From: a virus
IMG/VR virus record: IMGVR_UViG_3300025326_000087
Coordinates: 1 to 42,117 of that record
Length of the DNA: 42,117 bases
Direction: 5' to 3' (one strand)
Every line of letters starts with the position of its first letter. Position 1 is the first letter of the stretch. The notes beneath the pieces were generated by a model. That model searched no databases. It was not told the origin of the DNA and was given only the letters and a program-made list of their open reading frames with translations. This document shows positions 23,828-32,276 of the stretch, piece after piece. A program made the position numbers and the translations under genes.

Positions 23828-25441
23828 CTAGTCATGATCACCCGTAGACAACGTACCGAACAACGCCAGAAGTGTCATCGGGTACGGTTCGATTTGTTCA
23901 ACTGTAATCCGTCCCTCAGTACCCCACGCTTGGCCCGTAACCTTTCGATCACCAGTGAACAATTCCAAAGCGTCTAGGTCCGACCCAGGATATTGAATAA
24001 GTTCACCATTGACACGACCACCAATCGTATTACGAAGACGTGCCCATAGTGTGTCCCAACTACGAGGAAGACCTTCAATAACAGCACCTTCAAAAGCTGG
24101 GCGCATTGTGGTAGCTTTACTGTCATAGTGAAGACCAACCTCTACACGACAGTAGTCCGCGTCTAATGTAATCGTTCCAGAGGTCACAGTAAACGTGCCC
24201 CTGTATGCACCATCAGCAACAACATCGACAATCTCGCCCTCAAGATGCTCAAGTCCCGTGACCTGGTTTGATGGTTGTGCGTTAATACGCACAACAGCGC
24301 AGTCTGTTTGAAGGGAGCGCCAAGAACGACCAAGGTCAAGACTATCTTCAAAGTATTCAATGTATCGTTGCACAGAACTTTGAACTGTGCGTTTTACGAT
24401 AGCCCACACTTGATCAGGCCCTCCACCAGCTCGCGGTATAATAGCAACAGCCTCGAACAGACCATCAGTTATGATACGGGTAAAACCTATGACTTTTTCG
24501 TGCACAAAGAATGTAAGCGCGATGAGTTGACCATCCTCACGTACGAGGTAGACTCGTGGATCAGGGCGCGTCGAATAAGCGATTGATCCAAGTTTAATAC
24601 CGCGAGCAGATGCGCTTAAAACTGGATCACAGGGACCTGCTGGTGGGGAAGCGTCGCGGAAAAAGTAGTATGGGTCAGCGTACAACTTTCCCGGGATGTC
24701 ACTAGTAGCGGGTAGAAACTCGTTGAGTTCGTACCAATACTCAAAGTCCGATGTCGCTGCGTTCGGATGCCCAACGAGTCCGAGAGTATCTGGCGCGTCA
24801 CCAGGGCTTAACGGATTGTCGTGTGTCGCTTTGCTTGCAATGAGCACCCCATTGTCCCAGATGCGAATGCCCACAGTGGGATCTGTTCCCGTGCCATCAC
24901 TCCATGACACCACAATGGCATGCCAGATATCCATTAAGCTTGTGGTCGCATTGCCGTCAAGCGAATCGGCACCCGTAGTCGGCGGCGACGTTCGCGGCCC
25001 AAAATTGACGGCGATTACCGGATCGGTGGTGATGCCATCCTCTGCTGATGCTTGAATGGTGAATTGCGCTAAACCTGCACGAGCATTGTAGAATGCAGTC
25101 CGGCCATCGCTTCCACCTGCTGGCCCCGTAAATCGCTGCGCCCATGCGATCGTCCGACGGTGCGGGTCCATGGTCGCTAGCACAGTGGATGGTAGGCCCA
25201 CGCCGCGCGCGCCATCCACCCCACCTCCATTCATGTTAATGCCCCATGACTGCCATGTGGTGGCCCCAAACGTTCCCGGAACAAACGTATTAATGTCTCC
25301 AGGAAGCCGACTGACATATTCAAGAGTCGTAACAGGATCTTCGCCTTGGATCAATGGGCAGCATCCGACGAGAGACGCAGGTGCGAGTGCCCAGTTTATT
25401 AGCTTTTTTGGTACGGGTTTCGGTTGCAACGTGTAGGGCAC
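23828..25441 (-). CDS. LamG-like domain fused to the C-terminal half of the tail nozzle (gp12-like)
   Basis: 537 residues starting at GTG right after the stop of the nozzle N-half. Residues about 25-270 look like a concanavalin A/LamG-type jelly roll (TIAWAQRF, WHAIVVSWSDGT, IRIWDNGVLIASK, WYELNEFLP). From residue 280 the sequence reads as the second half of T7 gp12-like nozzles: GSIAYSTRPDPRVYLV, REDGQLIALTF and VWAIVKRTV with RYIEYF. Added to the 488 residues upstream, the nozzle parts total about 745, near the 794 of T7 gp12. The LamG part is richer in G+C, which points to insertion. The start is coupled to the previous stop (GGAGAATAGTGTG). Confidence 0.75.
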   Translation of the reverse strand: MPYTLQPKPVPKKLINWALAPASLVGCCPLIQGEDPVTTLEYVSRLPGDINTFVPGTFGATTWQSWGINMNGGGVDGARGVGLPSTVLATMDPHRRTIAWAQRFTGPAGGSDGRTAFYNARAGLAQFTIQASAEDGITTDPVIAVNFGPRTSPPTTGADSLDGNATTSLMDIWHAIVVSWSDGTGTDPTVGIRIWDNGVLIASKATHDNPLSPGDAPDTLGLVGHPNAATSDFEYWYELNEFLPATSDIPGKLYADPYYFFRDASPPAGPCDPVLSASARGIKLGSIAYSTRPDPRVYLVREDGQLIALTFFVHEKVIGFTRIITDGLFEAVAIIPRAGGGPDQVWAIVKRTVQSSVQRYIEYFEDSLDLGRSWRSLQTDCAVVRINAQPSNQVTGLEHLEGEIVDVVADGAYRGTFTVTSGTITLDADYCRVEVGLHYDSKATTMRPAFEGAVIEGLPRSWDTLWARLRNTIGGRVNGELIQYPGSDLDALELFTGDRKVTGQAWGTEGRITVEQIEPYPMTLLALFGTLSTGDHD

Positions 25442-25442
25442 A

Positions 25443-26909
25443 CTATTCTCCTGTTATGTGATCAGCTATGCCTGTAACTTCGATTGCTTTGTAACTATCT
25501 TCGGCAAAATCAAAGGCCAATGCGAAGATTTTTCGGCGGCTCCTATCTATAAATAGAAGTCTGTCACTAGTAACTATAGGCTGAATAGGCGCGCTCCCCT
25601 CAGAGGAAACTTTCCTAATTGCAGGAACGATATCTCCCCCAAAAGGTTCACCTGTCTTTCCACTGTCTGCCTTGAACTCCGCACCGGCTGTACCAAGAAA
25701 CAAACCACCATGATCTGCGATCCATTCAACGCGATTCACCCGGCGCGCGGCGATTGTATACTCAATCGCGTTATCAGCTTTTGTACCGATTGCGTAATTA
25801 TCAAAATCATCAGAAGCAGACATCCAGAAGGTTGTGGGTTGTTTTTTTGTCGATGCTTGGGTAAGACGTCCTTGCGAGAATTCACCTGTCCGAGGGTAAC
25901 CATTCGCAAGACTCCACGAGATCTCTTCAAGTGTCCACGCACCTGCGGGTGATGCAGCAGGATTTGCGTCCGTTACGGACATTACACTCTGGATGGTTCC
26001 CTTGAGTTGTGTAACAGAGTCAAACGTGGTAATCTTCACAAGACCACCATAGATTATCACGTATTTATTAACGTCTACAGAACGAAATGCTGGCTTGTCA
26101 GCCACAAGCGTCACTTGTGCACCTACAGGCTCTTTTTTGTCAGGATCAAGCGCCGCTTGTGGTGAGAGACGTAACAACCAACCAGACAATGCGCCAGACG
26201 TGAACGCATCTAGAATGTCTGCTCGCACATGGTCATTTGGTGATGCAGTATCCCCAGCACTCGCGCCAAATGCGGTGATGATTGCACGCGCCGCGCCGTG
26301 TATAATAATACGACCAACATCACCCTCCAAAAATACGGCAGCAGACGCGGTGAATATCACACCATTGCCGGTCAATGTCGCGGGCGTGATCGTAGCAGCG
26401 CCCGACACATCAGTATCAGCCTCAAACGAGGGAGGCGTCTGATAGCTAATTGGGCTTAATGACCAATTAGTGTCTGAGACGCGACTCAGACGTTGCTGTG
26501 GGTGGTCAGGATGAAATAGAAAAAGAACATCAGCCGATTGTGTATAATGAATGTTGCGCAGATCGGCCGCAGCGTATGGATTAGTAACCTCAACAGGAAC
26601 CTCACTTCCCGCATAGGTAAGACGTTGACCATTCTTGTAGAAACGACAGTAACCCACGCCCACCTCGATAACAAAAGCATCATCGACACTAAATTCAAAC
26701 GGAATCAGGATCGTATCTTGTGAGGAATTTTTTACCTCTGCAACAAAACGAGTACCGGGACGTCTGGTGATTCCACCTTGGCGAAGCAATAGCCAATTCT
26801 CAAGAGTTTGGCAACCCTCGAAATAGGCAGCAAGATCAGGACGACCCTCAAGGTTTGGTGAAAGTTCACCTTTAGAGAAGTTCGTGAGGATGCGGCGCGG
26901 CTTCGCCAT
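25443..26909 (-). CDS. Tail nozzle protein, N-terminal half (gp12-like)
   Basis: 488 residues. The N-terminus has the hallmark of the family, NFSKGELSPNLEGRPDL followed by GGITRRPGTRFV. The middle holds beta-rich repeats; the end (TSDRLLFIDRSRRKIFAL and ADHITGE) is where homologues continue into a second half that is here in the next gene. The nozzle closes the tail tip and opens on infection. The ribosome site for the next gene is inside the last codons of this one. Confidence 0.82.
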   Translation of the reverse strand: MAKPRRILTNFSKGELSPNLEGRPDLAAYFEGCQTLENWLLLRQGGITRRPGTRFVAEVKNSSQDTILIPFEFSVDDAFVIEVGVGYCRFYKNGQRLTYAGSEVPVEVTNPYAAADLRNIHYTQSADVLFLFHPDHPQQRLSRVSDTNWSLSPISYQTPPSFEADTDVSGAATITPATLTGNGVIFTASAAVFLEGDVGRIIIHGAARAIITAFGASAGDTASPNDHVRADILDAFTSGALSGWLLRLSPQAALDPDKKEPVGAQVTLVADKPAFRSVDVNKYVIIYGGLVKITTFDSVTQLKGTIQSVMSVTDANPAASPAGAWTLEEISWSLANGYPRTGEFSQGRLTQASTKKQPTTFWMSASDDFDNYAIGTKADNAIEYTIAARRVNRVEWIADHGGLFLGTAGAEFKADSGKTGEPFGGDIVPAIRKVSSEGSAPIQPIVTSDRLLFIDRSRRKIFALAFDFAEDSYKAIEVTGIADHITGE

Positions 26910-26910
26910 G

Positions 26911-27504
26911 TCAACGTCCCCACATCAAATCGTCTACTATGAAAGGTGTGACAAGCGACTCTTGGCCGTCCACAGCGAGTGCGAGAGGCAAAAGCACACG
27001 CGTTGCTTCTATGAGCAATGCTTGAGAGAGTTTCGCATCTTTCGAGATCGCCGATGCGAGTTTGCTCGCGAGCCATGCGGCGATAGTCTGATAGAAGATA
27101 GCATCCCAAAGATTGGGGTCCGTAACATCTTGAACGTAGACAATCTTCACTTCTCCATCGTTTGACAAGAGTTTACGGCCCTCAACCTTGAACATTCTCC
27201 ACAGATAGGTGAGTTCCACTGTAGAAGTATCAAGATTGATACCGTTGTATTCTTTCATTTTCAACAGATCCGCAGGGAGTGTGTACGAGAAAGTGTACTC
27301 AAAAACAGGACCAACAGCATCTTGTGCGAGCTGCACACGCGCCTCAGCGAAGTTCCAGTGGTGAGATCTCAACAAACCTCGACGCAAGGCCGGGTAAAAC
27401 GTTTGACAATGATTCGCATTTATCGAACCATCATCAATAGCCGTGATACGGGCTGCACCGATCTGGCCAAGTGCGTCATTTAACAAATCAGTCTGACTAG
27501 GCAT
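26911..27504 (-). CDS. Tail tubular protein A (gp11-like gatekeeper)
   Basis: 197 residues from the ATG at 27504, which follows CTGGAGGCGCAAG. The start SQTDLLNDALGQIGAARI and the segment CQTFYPALRRGLLRSHHWNFAEAR are typical of T7 gp11-like proteins, which join portal and nozzle. The length equals T7 gp11 (196). The gene overlaps the glycosyltransferase-like gene by 8 bases and is followed at once by the nozzle. Confidence 0.87.
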   Translation of the reverse strand: MPSQTDLLNDALGQIGAARITAIDDGSINANHCQTFYPALRRGLLRSHHWNFAEARVQLAQDAVGPVFEYTFSYTLPADLLKMKEYNGINLDTSTVELTYLWRMFKVEGRKLLSNDGEVKIVYVQDVTDPNLWDAIFYQTIAAWLASKLASAISKDAKLSQALLIEATRVLLPLALAVDGQESLVTPFIVDDLMWGR

Positions 27505-28168
27505 CTTGCGCCTCCAGCAAGGCACGAACTCTATCAATAGCTTCGACAGTTTTCGGACTTGTTACCCACGCCTCAAAGAGTGCTTGATCTATTGCCCCAT
27601 AGGCTTGTCCACGATATATGCGTTCATAAGTTAAATCTCGTGGGGCTTTCCCATTTGAAAAATGCATCTCTTCAATTACAATGTCTGGTCTGTAGCGCAT
27701 TATGTGAAGCTCACGATCTAGGTGCTCCCAGACATTGTCAACATAGAGATGGATGAAGCCAGGGGGAATCCAAAAGCCAAGAGCACGAAGAAGGTCGCCA
27801 CCAAGTGCGCCAAAGGACCAACGGCCCGCGCCGTGCAGTAAATCGTTAGAGCAAGAAACATACCAGCGACCAGCAGTTCTTTCAAGCTCCACATCCCAAT
27901 TGGGTGTACGGGGAATACCATCATCACAGATGAAGCCGTAAAAAGGCTCACGTGGGAATGTGGCAAAAATCCAACGCAGCACGCCAGCAAACTCCAAATG
28001 CTCGCCCGTTGCGGCGACATTCACATTAGGTGGTAAGGTTAGGTTGGGGTAGTCTGTGCGTTTTCCATCAATAACTACCATACCCGGACTTGTCATGTTT
28101 GTCATGACACACGCGTCAATTAAGCGTTGTAACCAAACAGGACGTTTTCTCGTAGGAAAAAACCACAT
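27497..28168 (-). CDS. Glycosyltransferase-like protein (GT-A fold)
   Basis: Starts at the ATG at 28168 (MWFFPTRKRPVWL), typical for GT-A enzymes; a GTG 27 bases earlier is possible. Further features: VVIDGKRTDYPNL, and YGFICDDGIPR where the acidic pair would bind metal and sugar nucleotide. 223 residues. It lies between a GT8-like gene and the tail tube gene, so its target may be a virion or host surface sugar, but the acceptor is unknown. Confidence 0.6.
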   Translation of the reverse strand: MWFFPTRKRPVWLQRLIDACVMTNMTSPGMVVIDGKRTDYPNLTLPPNVNVAATGEHLEFAGVLRWIFATFPREPFYGFICDDGIPRTPNWDVELERTAGRWYVSCSNDLLHGAGRWSFGALGGDLLRALGFWIPPGFIHLYVDNVWEHLDRELHIMRYRPDIVIEEMHFSNGKAPRDLTYERIYRGQAYGAIDQALFEAWVTSPKTVEAIDRVRALLEAQDA

Positions 28169-28170
28169 TT

Positions 28171-28815
28171 CTAATAAGAAAGGACGTTCTCCCACACACG
28201 ATGCAGATGATCATGTGGGGGCAGATCATGAGGTTTGGGGACTCCGTGAAAACACACAATACTTGCATCAACAGGAACACCCTCCTGACAATGAACCTTG
28301 TAACTTACGATTTTGCCGGGAACAATGTCCTGCCATAGAGTCACGTGTTGGGGCCACAACATTGTCTTGATCCAGTCTTGATCCCCCTGATATGCACGCA
28401 TAACATTGACAGAGTCGTCGAGAAAACAAGACCAAACGCGTTGACCAAAACCAGGTGCGATAGACATAATCGCAGAACCGTATCCTGTAGGCACATAGAA
28501 GTCGCGAAGGATGGCGAAAGATCCGTTGTATTCTAACAAGAAGTCGGCATTACCAACAATGATGGTGTCGAGATCAAGAAAGACAACACGTTCACCGACA
28601 AGCGCCGCGTGTGGTTTGAATAGCACGAGTTTCGCCCACCACCCGGGAAGATTCGTCTCGATAGGAACAGTTTCACACTGGTCAATTCCTTGAGGGTCAT
28701 CCGTCAAGCAGAGAAATCTCATAGGGATGGTCGTGTAATGTGAGATCATCACTGCGAGACGATTCACATATTCTGGTCCGTACTTTGTGCCTACTTTGAT
28801 ACAGGCAATGATCAT
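28171..28815 (-). CDS. Glycosyltransferase, family-8-like
   Basis: 214 residues. Motifs: an N-terminal MIIACIKVGTKYGPEYVNRL, FLCLTDDP, WWAKLVLFKP and the metal-binding DxD in VFLDLDTIIVGN, and a C-terminal FHGVPKPHD with a His expected in GT8-like enzymes. Such proteins transfer a sugar from a nucleotide donor. It is unusual inside a phage structural block and overlaps its neighbours by only a few bases, so it is clearly part of the late operon. Confidence 0.75.
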   Translation of the reverse strand: MIIACIKVGTKYGPEYVNRLAVMISHYTTIPMRFLCLTDDPQGIDQCETVPIETNLPGWWAKLVLFKPHAALVGERVVFLDLDTIIVGNADFLLEYNGSFAILRDFYVPTGYGSAIMSIAPGFGQRVWSCFLDDSVNVMRAYQGDQDWIKTMLWPQHVTLWQDIVPGKIVSYKVHCQEGVPVDASIVCFHGVPKPHDLPPHDHLHRVWENVLSY

Positions 28816-29063
28816 ACCTTCCTCACACGCACGCGAGGCACCTCAGTTGGTGCCTCACGAACAGGAACGACATTTGCGGGGCCAACAAACTCTCTTACGG
28901 GAACTACCCCAGCCTCGTTTGTCAAGACTGTCTCAACTGGCACGACATTTGGAATAACTCCAAGAACGTAACGAACAGGAACAGTACCAAAGGGCGCTAG
29001 AACAGAAGTTCCCCACGAATCGCCCCAACTTATGCTCCAACTCCCGCCCCATGGATCAGCCAT
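28812..29063 (-). CDS. Trp/Gly-rich and Val/Pro-rich small protein, 83 aa
   Basis: It begins MADPWGGSWSISWGDSWGTS and then has repeated VVPV units (NVVPVE, GVVPVRE, NVVPVRE), a low-complexity beta-type design. Proteins with a DPWGGSWG start are common beside phage structural genes of unknown role. The previous gene ends in DPWGP, a similar peptide. Possibly a virion accessory protein. Confidence 0.55.
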   Translation of the reverse strand: MADPWGGSWSISWGDSWGTSVLAPFGTVPVRYVLGVIPNVVPVETVLTNEAGVVPVREFVGPANVVPVREAPTEVPRVRVRKV

Positions 29064-30020
29064 TTACGGTCCCCAAGGATCAGCACCCGTACCAGAACCA
29101 GTGACCACTATTGCATTAACAGCGACCACATCTGCCTTCATGTTACCACCTGTGGTGAGTGCTGCCGGAATGCGCCCGTCCAGAGTAGTTCCAGTATCGA
29201 CGAGAATGGCGGCAGTGTCGCTTTTGATCGCTACGATGTCCGCCGACACAGACGCTCCGGCAGGCGCTCCCAGCCGAGCGAAACTGTCCCCGGTCTGCGT
29301 AGTTCCGATTACCCAATCGGCGAATTTCTTCCCGATACTTCCGGCTGCCGTGAGTGCAGAGGTGAGCGCGTCCCAGATGGCTTGCACGGCGGATGCGGCA
29401 AGCGTGACTCCAGCCGTCACGCTTCCTACTGCTCCGGTGACGGATCCCACGCTGCCAGAGAGATTGCCTGTAATGTTACCGACAATATCCATAGTCTGGT
29501 TGGGCAAGTTGATGTTTGTCAGCCCAGCCCCTGCCACGCCGATCTCGACGGTATCTGTCTCCACATCGGTCGCGGTCTTGACGCTTGTGCCAGAGAGCCC
29601 CACAACAGTTGTTGGAGACCCCACATTCGCCCAGTCCAGTCCTCCTTCGCCGCCTGCACTCACATCGAGTGTGCGGCCAGCCACAGTCGGGCGCAAAGGG
29701 GATTGCGCTTCGAGGCTGAACTCGGCCACCACCTCACCGACCACGGACACGCTGTCAACCGTCCCCGTCGTGATGACGAGCGCGTAGTTGCTTCCCGCGG
29801 CATAGCCGTTGGCGCTCGTCGCCACCACGCGCACGTTGTTCAGTCCAGTCACGCCGTCAAAGTCAACCGTTAAGGTGATGCCGGCGGTGATCTGCGTGAG
29901 CGAATTGCCCACATATGCGGAAATGACCGGCGTGCCCGCAAGTGTGAATGGCGCCCCCGTGGAGAAGCGGCGCGTCGTGAACTTCACATCGAAGGTCGTC
30001 TCGAGGGCATAGTCTCTCAT
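29064..30020 (-). CDS. Beta-rich virion accessory protein (BppU/Ig-like N-terminus), 318 aa
   Basis: The first 110 residues resemble a BppU-type or Ig-like domain (FDVKFTTRRFSTGAPFTLAG, VVEFSL-like strand). Residues 165-205 are a Gly/Val/Asn repeat (NITGNLSGSVGSVTGAVGSV) seen in many uncultured phages, followed by a helical AVQAIWDALTSAL segment. It is probably a fibre or baseplate accessory protein. It is the first gene of the G+C-rich block up to 31755. Confidence 0.55.
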   Translation of the reverse strand: MRDYALETTFDVKFTTRRFSTGAPFTLAGTPVISAYVGNSLTQITAGITLTVDFDGVTGLNNVRVVATSANGYAAGSNYALVITTGTVDSVSVVGEVVAEFSLEAQSPLRPTVAGRTLDVSAGGEGGLDWANVGSPTTVVGLSGTSVKTATDVETDTVEIGVAGAGLTNINLPNQTMDIVGNITGNLSGSVGSVTGAVGSVTAGVTLAASAVQAIWDALTSALTAAGSIGKKFADWVIGTTQTGDSFARLGAPAGASVSADIVAIKSDTAAILVDTGTTLDGRIPAALTTGGNMKADVVAVNAIVVTGSGTGADPWGP

Positions 30021-30860
30021 TTAAGCTCCCAACCCTCGGGCTTTCCCCACGAGCCCACCGCCTCGACCGGCGAGGGACCAGATACGACCGGCGGCAGCTG
30101 GCGTCCAGATCGTCGCCTGCGCGCCCCGCCGCGTCCAGAGATAGGGCGCGTTCACGCCCACCGTCGTCCCCGTCACCGTGCCGTTGCTTCCGTTCCCGCT
30201 GTGATCGCGGCAGGTCGCCGCGGCCGATTCCGTCAAGGGCCAGTAGCCCTTGAGGTTGATGACCGTTCCCGCTGCCGTGGCGAAGCGGTGGAATGGGGCG
30301 TAGGGGCGGAGGCGAAGAGCGTCGAGTTGGGCGAGACTGAGGGCGTTGTCCCACACGCTGGGATGCTCAATCGGGCCGTTGAAGGTGCGGTCTGCGGCAC
30401 CTCGGTTGCCGATGAAGCCCTCAAGGGCAGCGTCGCTGCCTTGTGTCCCTGAACCCAGGTTTGTACTGGCGTAACTGACCTCTGCAACAGGAGTCGAGAG
30501 GGTCCCTCGGTAGAGTTTCGGTGCATTCGTTCCGACCGTCCCGACCCACGTTCCTGCGACGAACTGCCACACGTTTAAGACGATCGTGTTAGCGACGGCA
30601 GTGGCCTGGGCCTCTCCCGTCGCTCCAATGACCAAGAGTATGGACGCCAGGGGGGCCGCATCATTTTTTAGATAGAAGAACCACCCTGCCGTCCTGAACG
30701 TCCCCTTGTCCCAGATACGCCCATAATTCCCTTCGCCCCATCCCGTCGGATAGATCCACGCAGCAACGGTGCGCGGGCCGTCCACCCCACCGATATCATC
30801 AAGCGCGGCCGGCGAGCCGAGGTTGATGAGGTCGGTGGTGCCGTTGAAGTCCCGGCTCAT
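30021..30860 (-). CDS. LamG/concanavalin A-like protein, 279 aa
   Basis: The sequence has the usual LamG order: DFNGTTDLINLGSP at the start, RTVAAWIYPTGW, FFYLKNDAA, WQFVAGTW, GFIGNRG with FNGPIEHPSVWDNALSLAQL, then GYWPL. Such domains bind sugars and are common in environmental phage virions. A second LamG-like domain is fused to the nozzle half at 23828-25441. High G+C content. Confidence 0.75.
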   Translation of the reverse strand: MSRDFNGTTDLINLGSPAALDDIGGVDGPRTVAAWIYPTGWGEGNYGRIWDKGTFRTAGWFFYLKNDAAPLASILLVIGATGEAQATAVANTIVLNVWQFVAGTWVGTVGTNAPKLYRGTLSTPVAEVSYASTNLGSGTQGSDAALEGFIGNRGAADRTFNGPIEHPSVWDNALSLAQLDALRLRPYAPFHRFATAAGTVINLKGYWPLTESAAATCRDHSGNGSNGTVTGTTVGVNAPYLWTRRGAQATIWTPAAAGRIWSLAGRGGGLVGKARGLGA

Positions 30861-31210
30861 GGTTTCGTCCGCACGATGAGCGTCTCTCGATCCGCCGCTC
30901 CCCCGAATCCCTCGTCATGGTGGCTCAGGTGGGCGCTGATGTAGGAGCCCGAGAGCACCTTGTCCGACCCCACTGCTGTCTCCATCGCGTCCTTGAGCGC
31001 GTCACGGATGGCGTCGCGGTCCACCAGACGGTTAAGGCGCACGTCCCCGTAGACGACCCAGGCGCCAAATTCCGCATCGAAGAACCGCCGGAGCGTCTGC
31101 GGGAGGTCGAAGACGTCCTTCCCATCAAGGAACGTCGTCGCCTTCGTCAGCGCCACGTCCGCCTGGGCCTGCGTGGCGAAGCGAAGCGAGAGTTTCACGC
31201 GGGGCTTCAA
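30857..31210 (-). CDS. Hypothetical late protein, 117 aa
   Basis: Coupled to the LamG gene by an ATGA overlap. Mixed alpha/beta with no Cys, no membrane helix and no motif I recognise. It lies in the G+C-rich block between two virion-type beta proteins, so it is probably a minor structural or assembly protein. The C-terminus is LIVRTKP. Confidence 0.5.
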   Translation of the reverse strand: MKPRVKLSLRFATQAQADVALTKATTFLDGKDVFDLPQTLRRFFDAEFGAWVVYGDVRLNRLVDRDAIRDALKDAMETAVGSDKVLSGSYISAHLSHHDEGFGGAADRETLIVRTKP

Positions 31211-31755
31211 ATGACAATCTCCATCGTCACGTCCATGAGGCCCATGTCCCCGCCGCCCGTGTCGCTCGCGTGGTCGGCATCCCGTCCGACGAAGAGGACG
31301 ACATCATCTCCTGCCGCGACGCCATTCAATGCGGTCGCGCTCAGCGCCAGCGATGCGGCAACGCTGATACCGGCCGCTTGGTTGTTGGCAAGGGCAATCG
31401 TCACGGTGTCGGGCACCGGGAACACCTTTGCGAGCACATCCTCACCGGGCGTGATGGCCGCCAGGCATGCCTTCAGAACGAAGTTGTTGGTTCCAGACTG
31501 GAGGCTGACGTTGTAGACGATGATCTTGAGCGTGCCGCCCGAGACGTAGCTCTCGGGCATGCGGAACGAGGCAAAGAAAATGTGTTCATCGGTCGTCGGG
31601 TCGAAGAGCCAGACCAGCCGCGTGACCTTGGGGCCATTCGCGGGCGGCGTGCCCGTCGAAACGACCATGGACCCTTGGGCCGGGTTGTTCCCCGAGCCCG
31701 TCCCATCGGCGGGGATCGCCCCCGCCAGGTCGAAGAGGATTGTGCCGGTGGCCAT
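31207..31755 (-). CDS. Beta-rich probable virion protein, 182 aa
   Basis: The product is rich in Gly, Ala, Thr and Val and in alternating hydrophobic residues, which suggests a beta-sandwich (VTRLVWLFDP, LKIIVYNVSL, DDVVLFVGRD). No enzyme motif. It fits a capsid decoration or fibre component. It is the outermost gene of the second G+C-rich block; the next gene (31757) has lower G+C. Confidence 0.5.
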   Translation of the reverse strand: MATGTILFDLAGAIPADGTGSGNNPAQGSMVVSTGTPPANGPKVTRLVWLFDPTTDEHIFFASFRMPESYVSGGTLKIIVYNVSLQSGTNNFVLKACLAAITPGEDVLAKVFPVPDTVTIALANNQAAGISVAASLALSATALNGVAAGDDVVLFVGRDADHASDTGGGDMGLMDVTMEIVI

Positions 31756-31756
31756 T

Positions 31757-32050
31757 TTATTTCAATGCCTTAGCAATCAAATTTATCTGTTCTCTCAGGC
31801 CCAACAAACGCTGAACTTCACCAGCAGACGCTTCAGCTGCTTTCTGTTTTTGTTCGTTTAATGCCAAAATATCATTCTCAAGACCTTCCTTCAGACTCTC
31901 CAACGCCGCAACATCTTGCCGTGCCTGTGAGATCAGTCCGATTACAGGAGTAAGTTTATCCACGACGTGGTTAAAGCCCAAGAAAGCGTCTCGAAGGCCC
32001 CTAACTTGATGCAGTACACTCAGAGCTTCTTGCTCGGTCATTTCGCTCAT
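31757..32050 (-). CDS. Coiled-coil protein, 97 aa
   Basis: Residues 35-90 form a long heptad-type helix (LISQARQDVAALESLKEGLE and onwards through LNEQKQKAAEASAGEVQRLL). It has no Cys and no membrane span. Such short coiled-coil proteins are common in phage late operons and could serve as a trimeriser or chaperone; function unknown. Composition is like the core phage genome. Confidence 0.55.
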   Translation of the reverse strand: MSEMTEQEALSVLHQVRGLRDAFLGFNHVVDKLTPVIGLISQARQDVAALESLKEGLENDILALNEQKQKAAEASAGEVQRLLGLREQINLIAKALK

Positions 32051-32059
32051 GGGCTTCTC

Positions 32060-32251
32060 CTATGTTGTCGCATCGTCAGTGATTTCAACCCACGCACCGT
32101 AATCCGGGTTTGTAGGCGACATCTTGCGCTGAACACGTACCGCAAGCGTACCATCATTTTTCCGGCACGCGTGTGCGTTGGTCCAGGTTCCATCAGCCAC
32201 CTTCGCTACTGCCCGAGTTTCACACGCAGCAAATGTCGCAAAGGCCGCCAT
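32060..32251 (-). CDS. Hypothetical protein, 63 aa
   Basis: The ATG follows AAGGAGGTGTCAG, one of the best ribosome sites of the operon; that site begins within copy 4 of the 15-bp motif. The product is short and beta-like with two Cys (C10, C29). No family recognised. Confidence 0.5.
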   Translation of the reverse strand: MAAFATFAACETRAVAKVADGTWTNAHACRKNDGTLAVRVQRKMSPTNPDYGAWVEITDDATT

Positions 32252-32261
32252 CTGACACCTC

Positions 32262-32276
32262 CTTCAGCAGGTGAAG
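32262..32276 (-). repeat. 15-bp dispersed motif, copy 4
   Basis: On the minus strand CTTCACCTGCTGAAG. It lies in the 25-base gap directly after the stop of the gene at 32277-32918 and merges into the Shine-Dalgarno AAGGAGG of the next gene, as copy 2 does on the other arm. Confidence 0.75.

Noticed and set aside
25439-25445. Programmed frameshift joining the nozzle halves
   Set aside because: The frames differ and there is no slippery heptamer at the junction; a coupled GTG start with its own ribosome site explains it more simply.
29032-29787. Plus-strand open frame of 251 codons opposite the BppU/Ig-like gene
   Set aside because: Low-complexity Thr/Ser/Pro/Val translation antisense to a better supported late gene and without a ribosome site.
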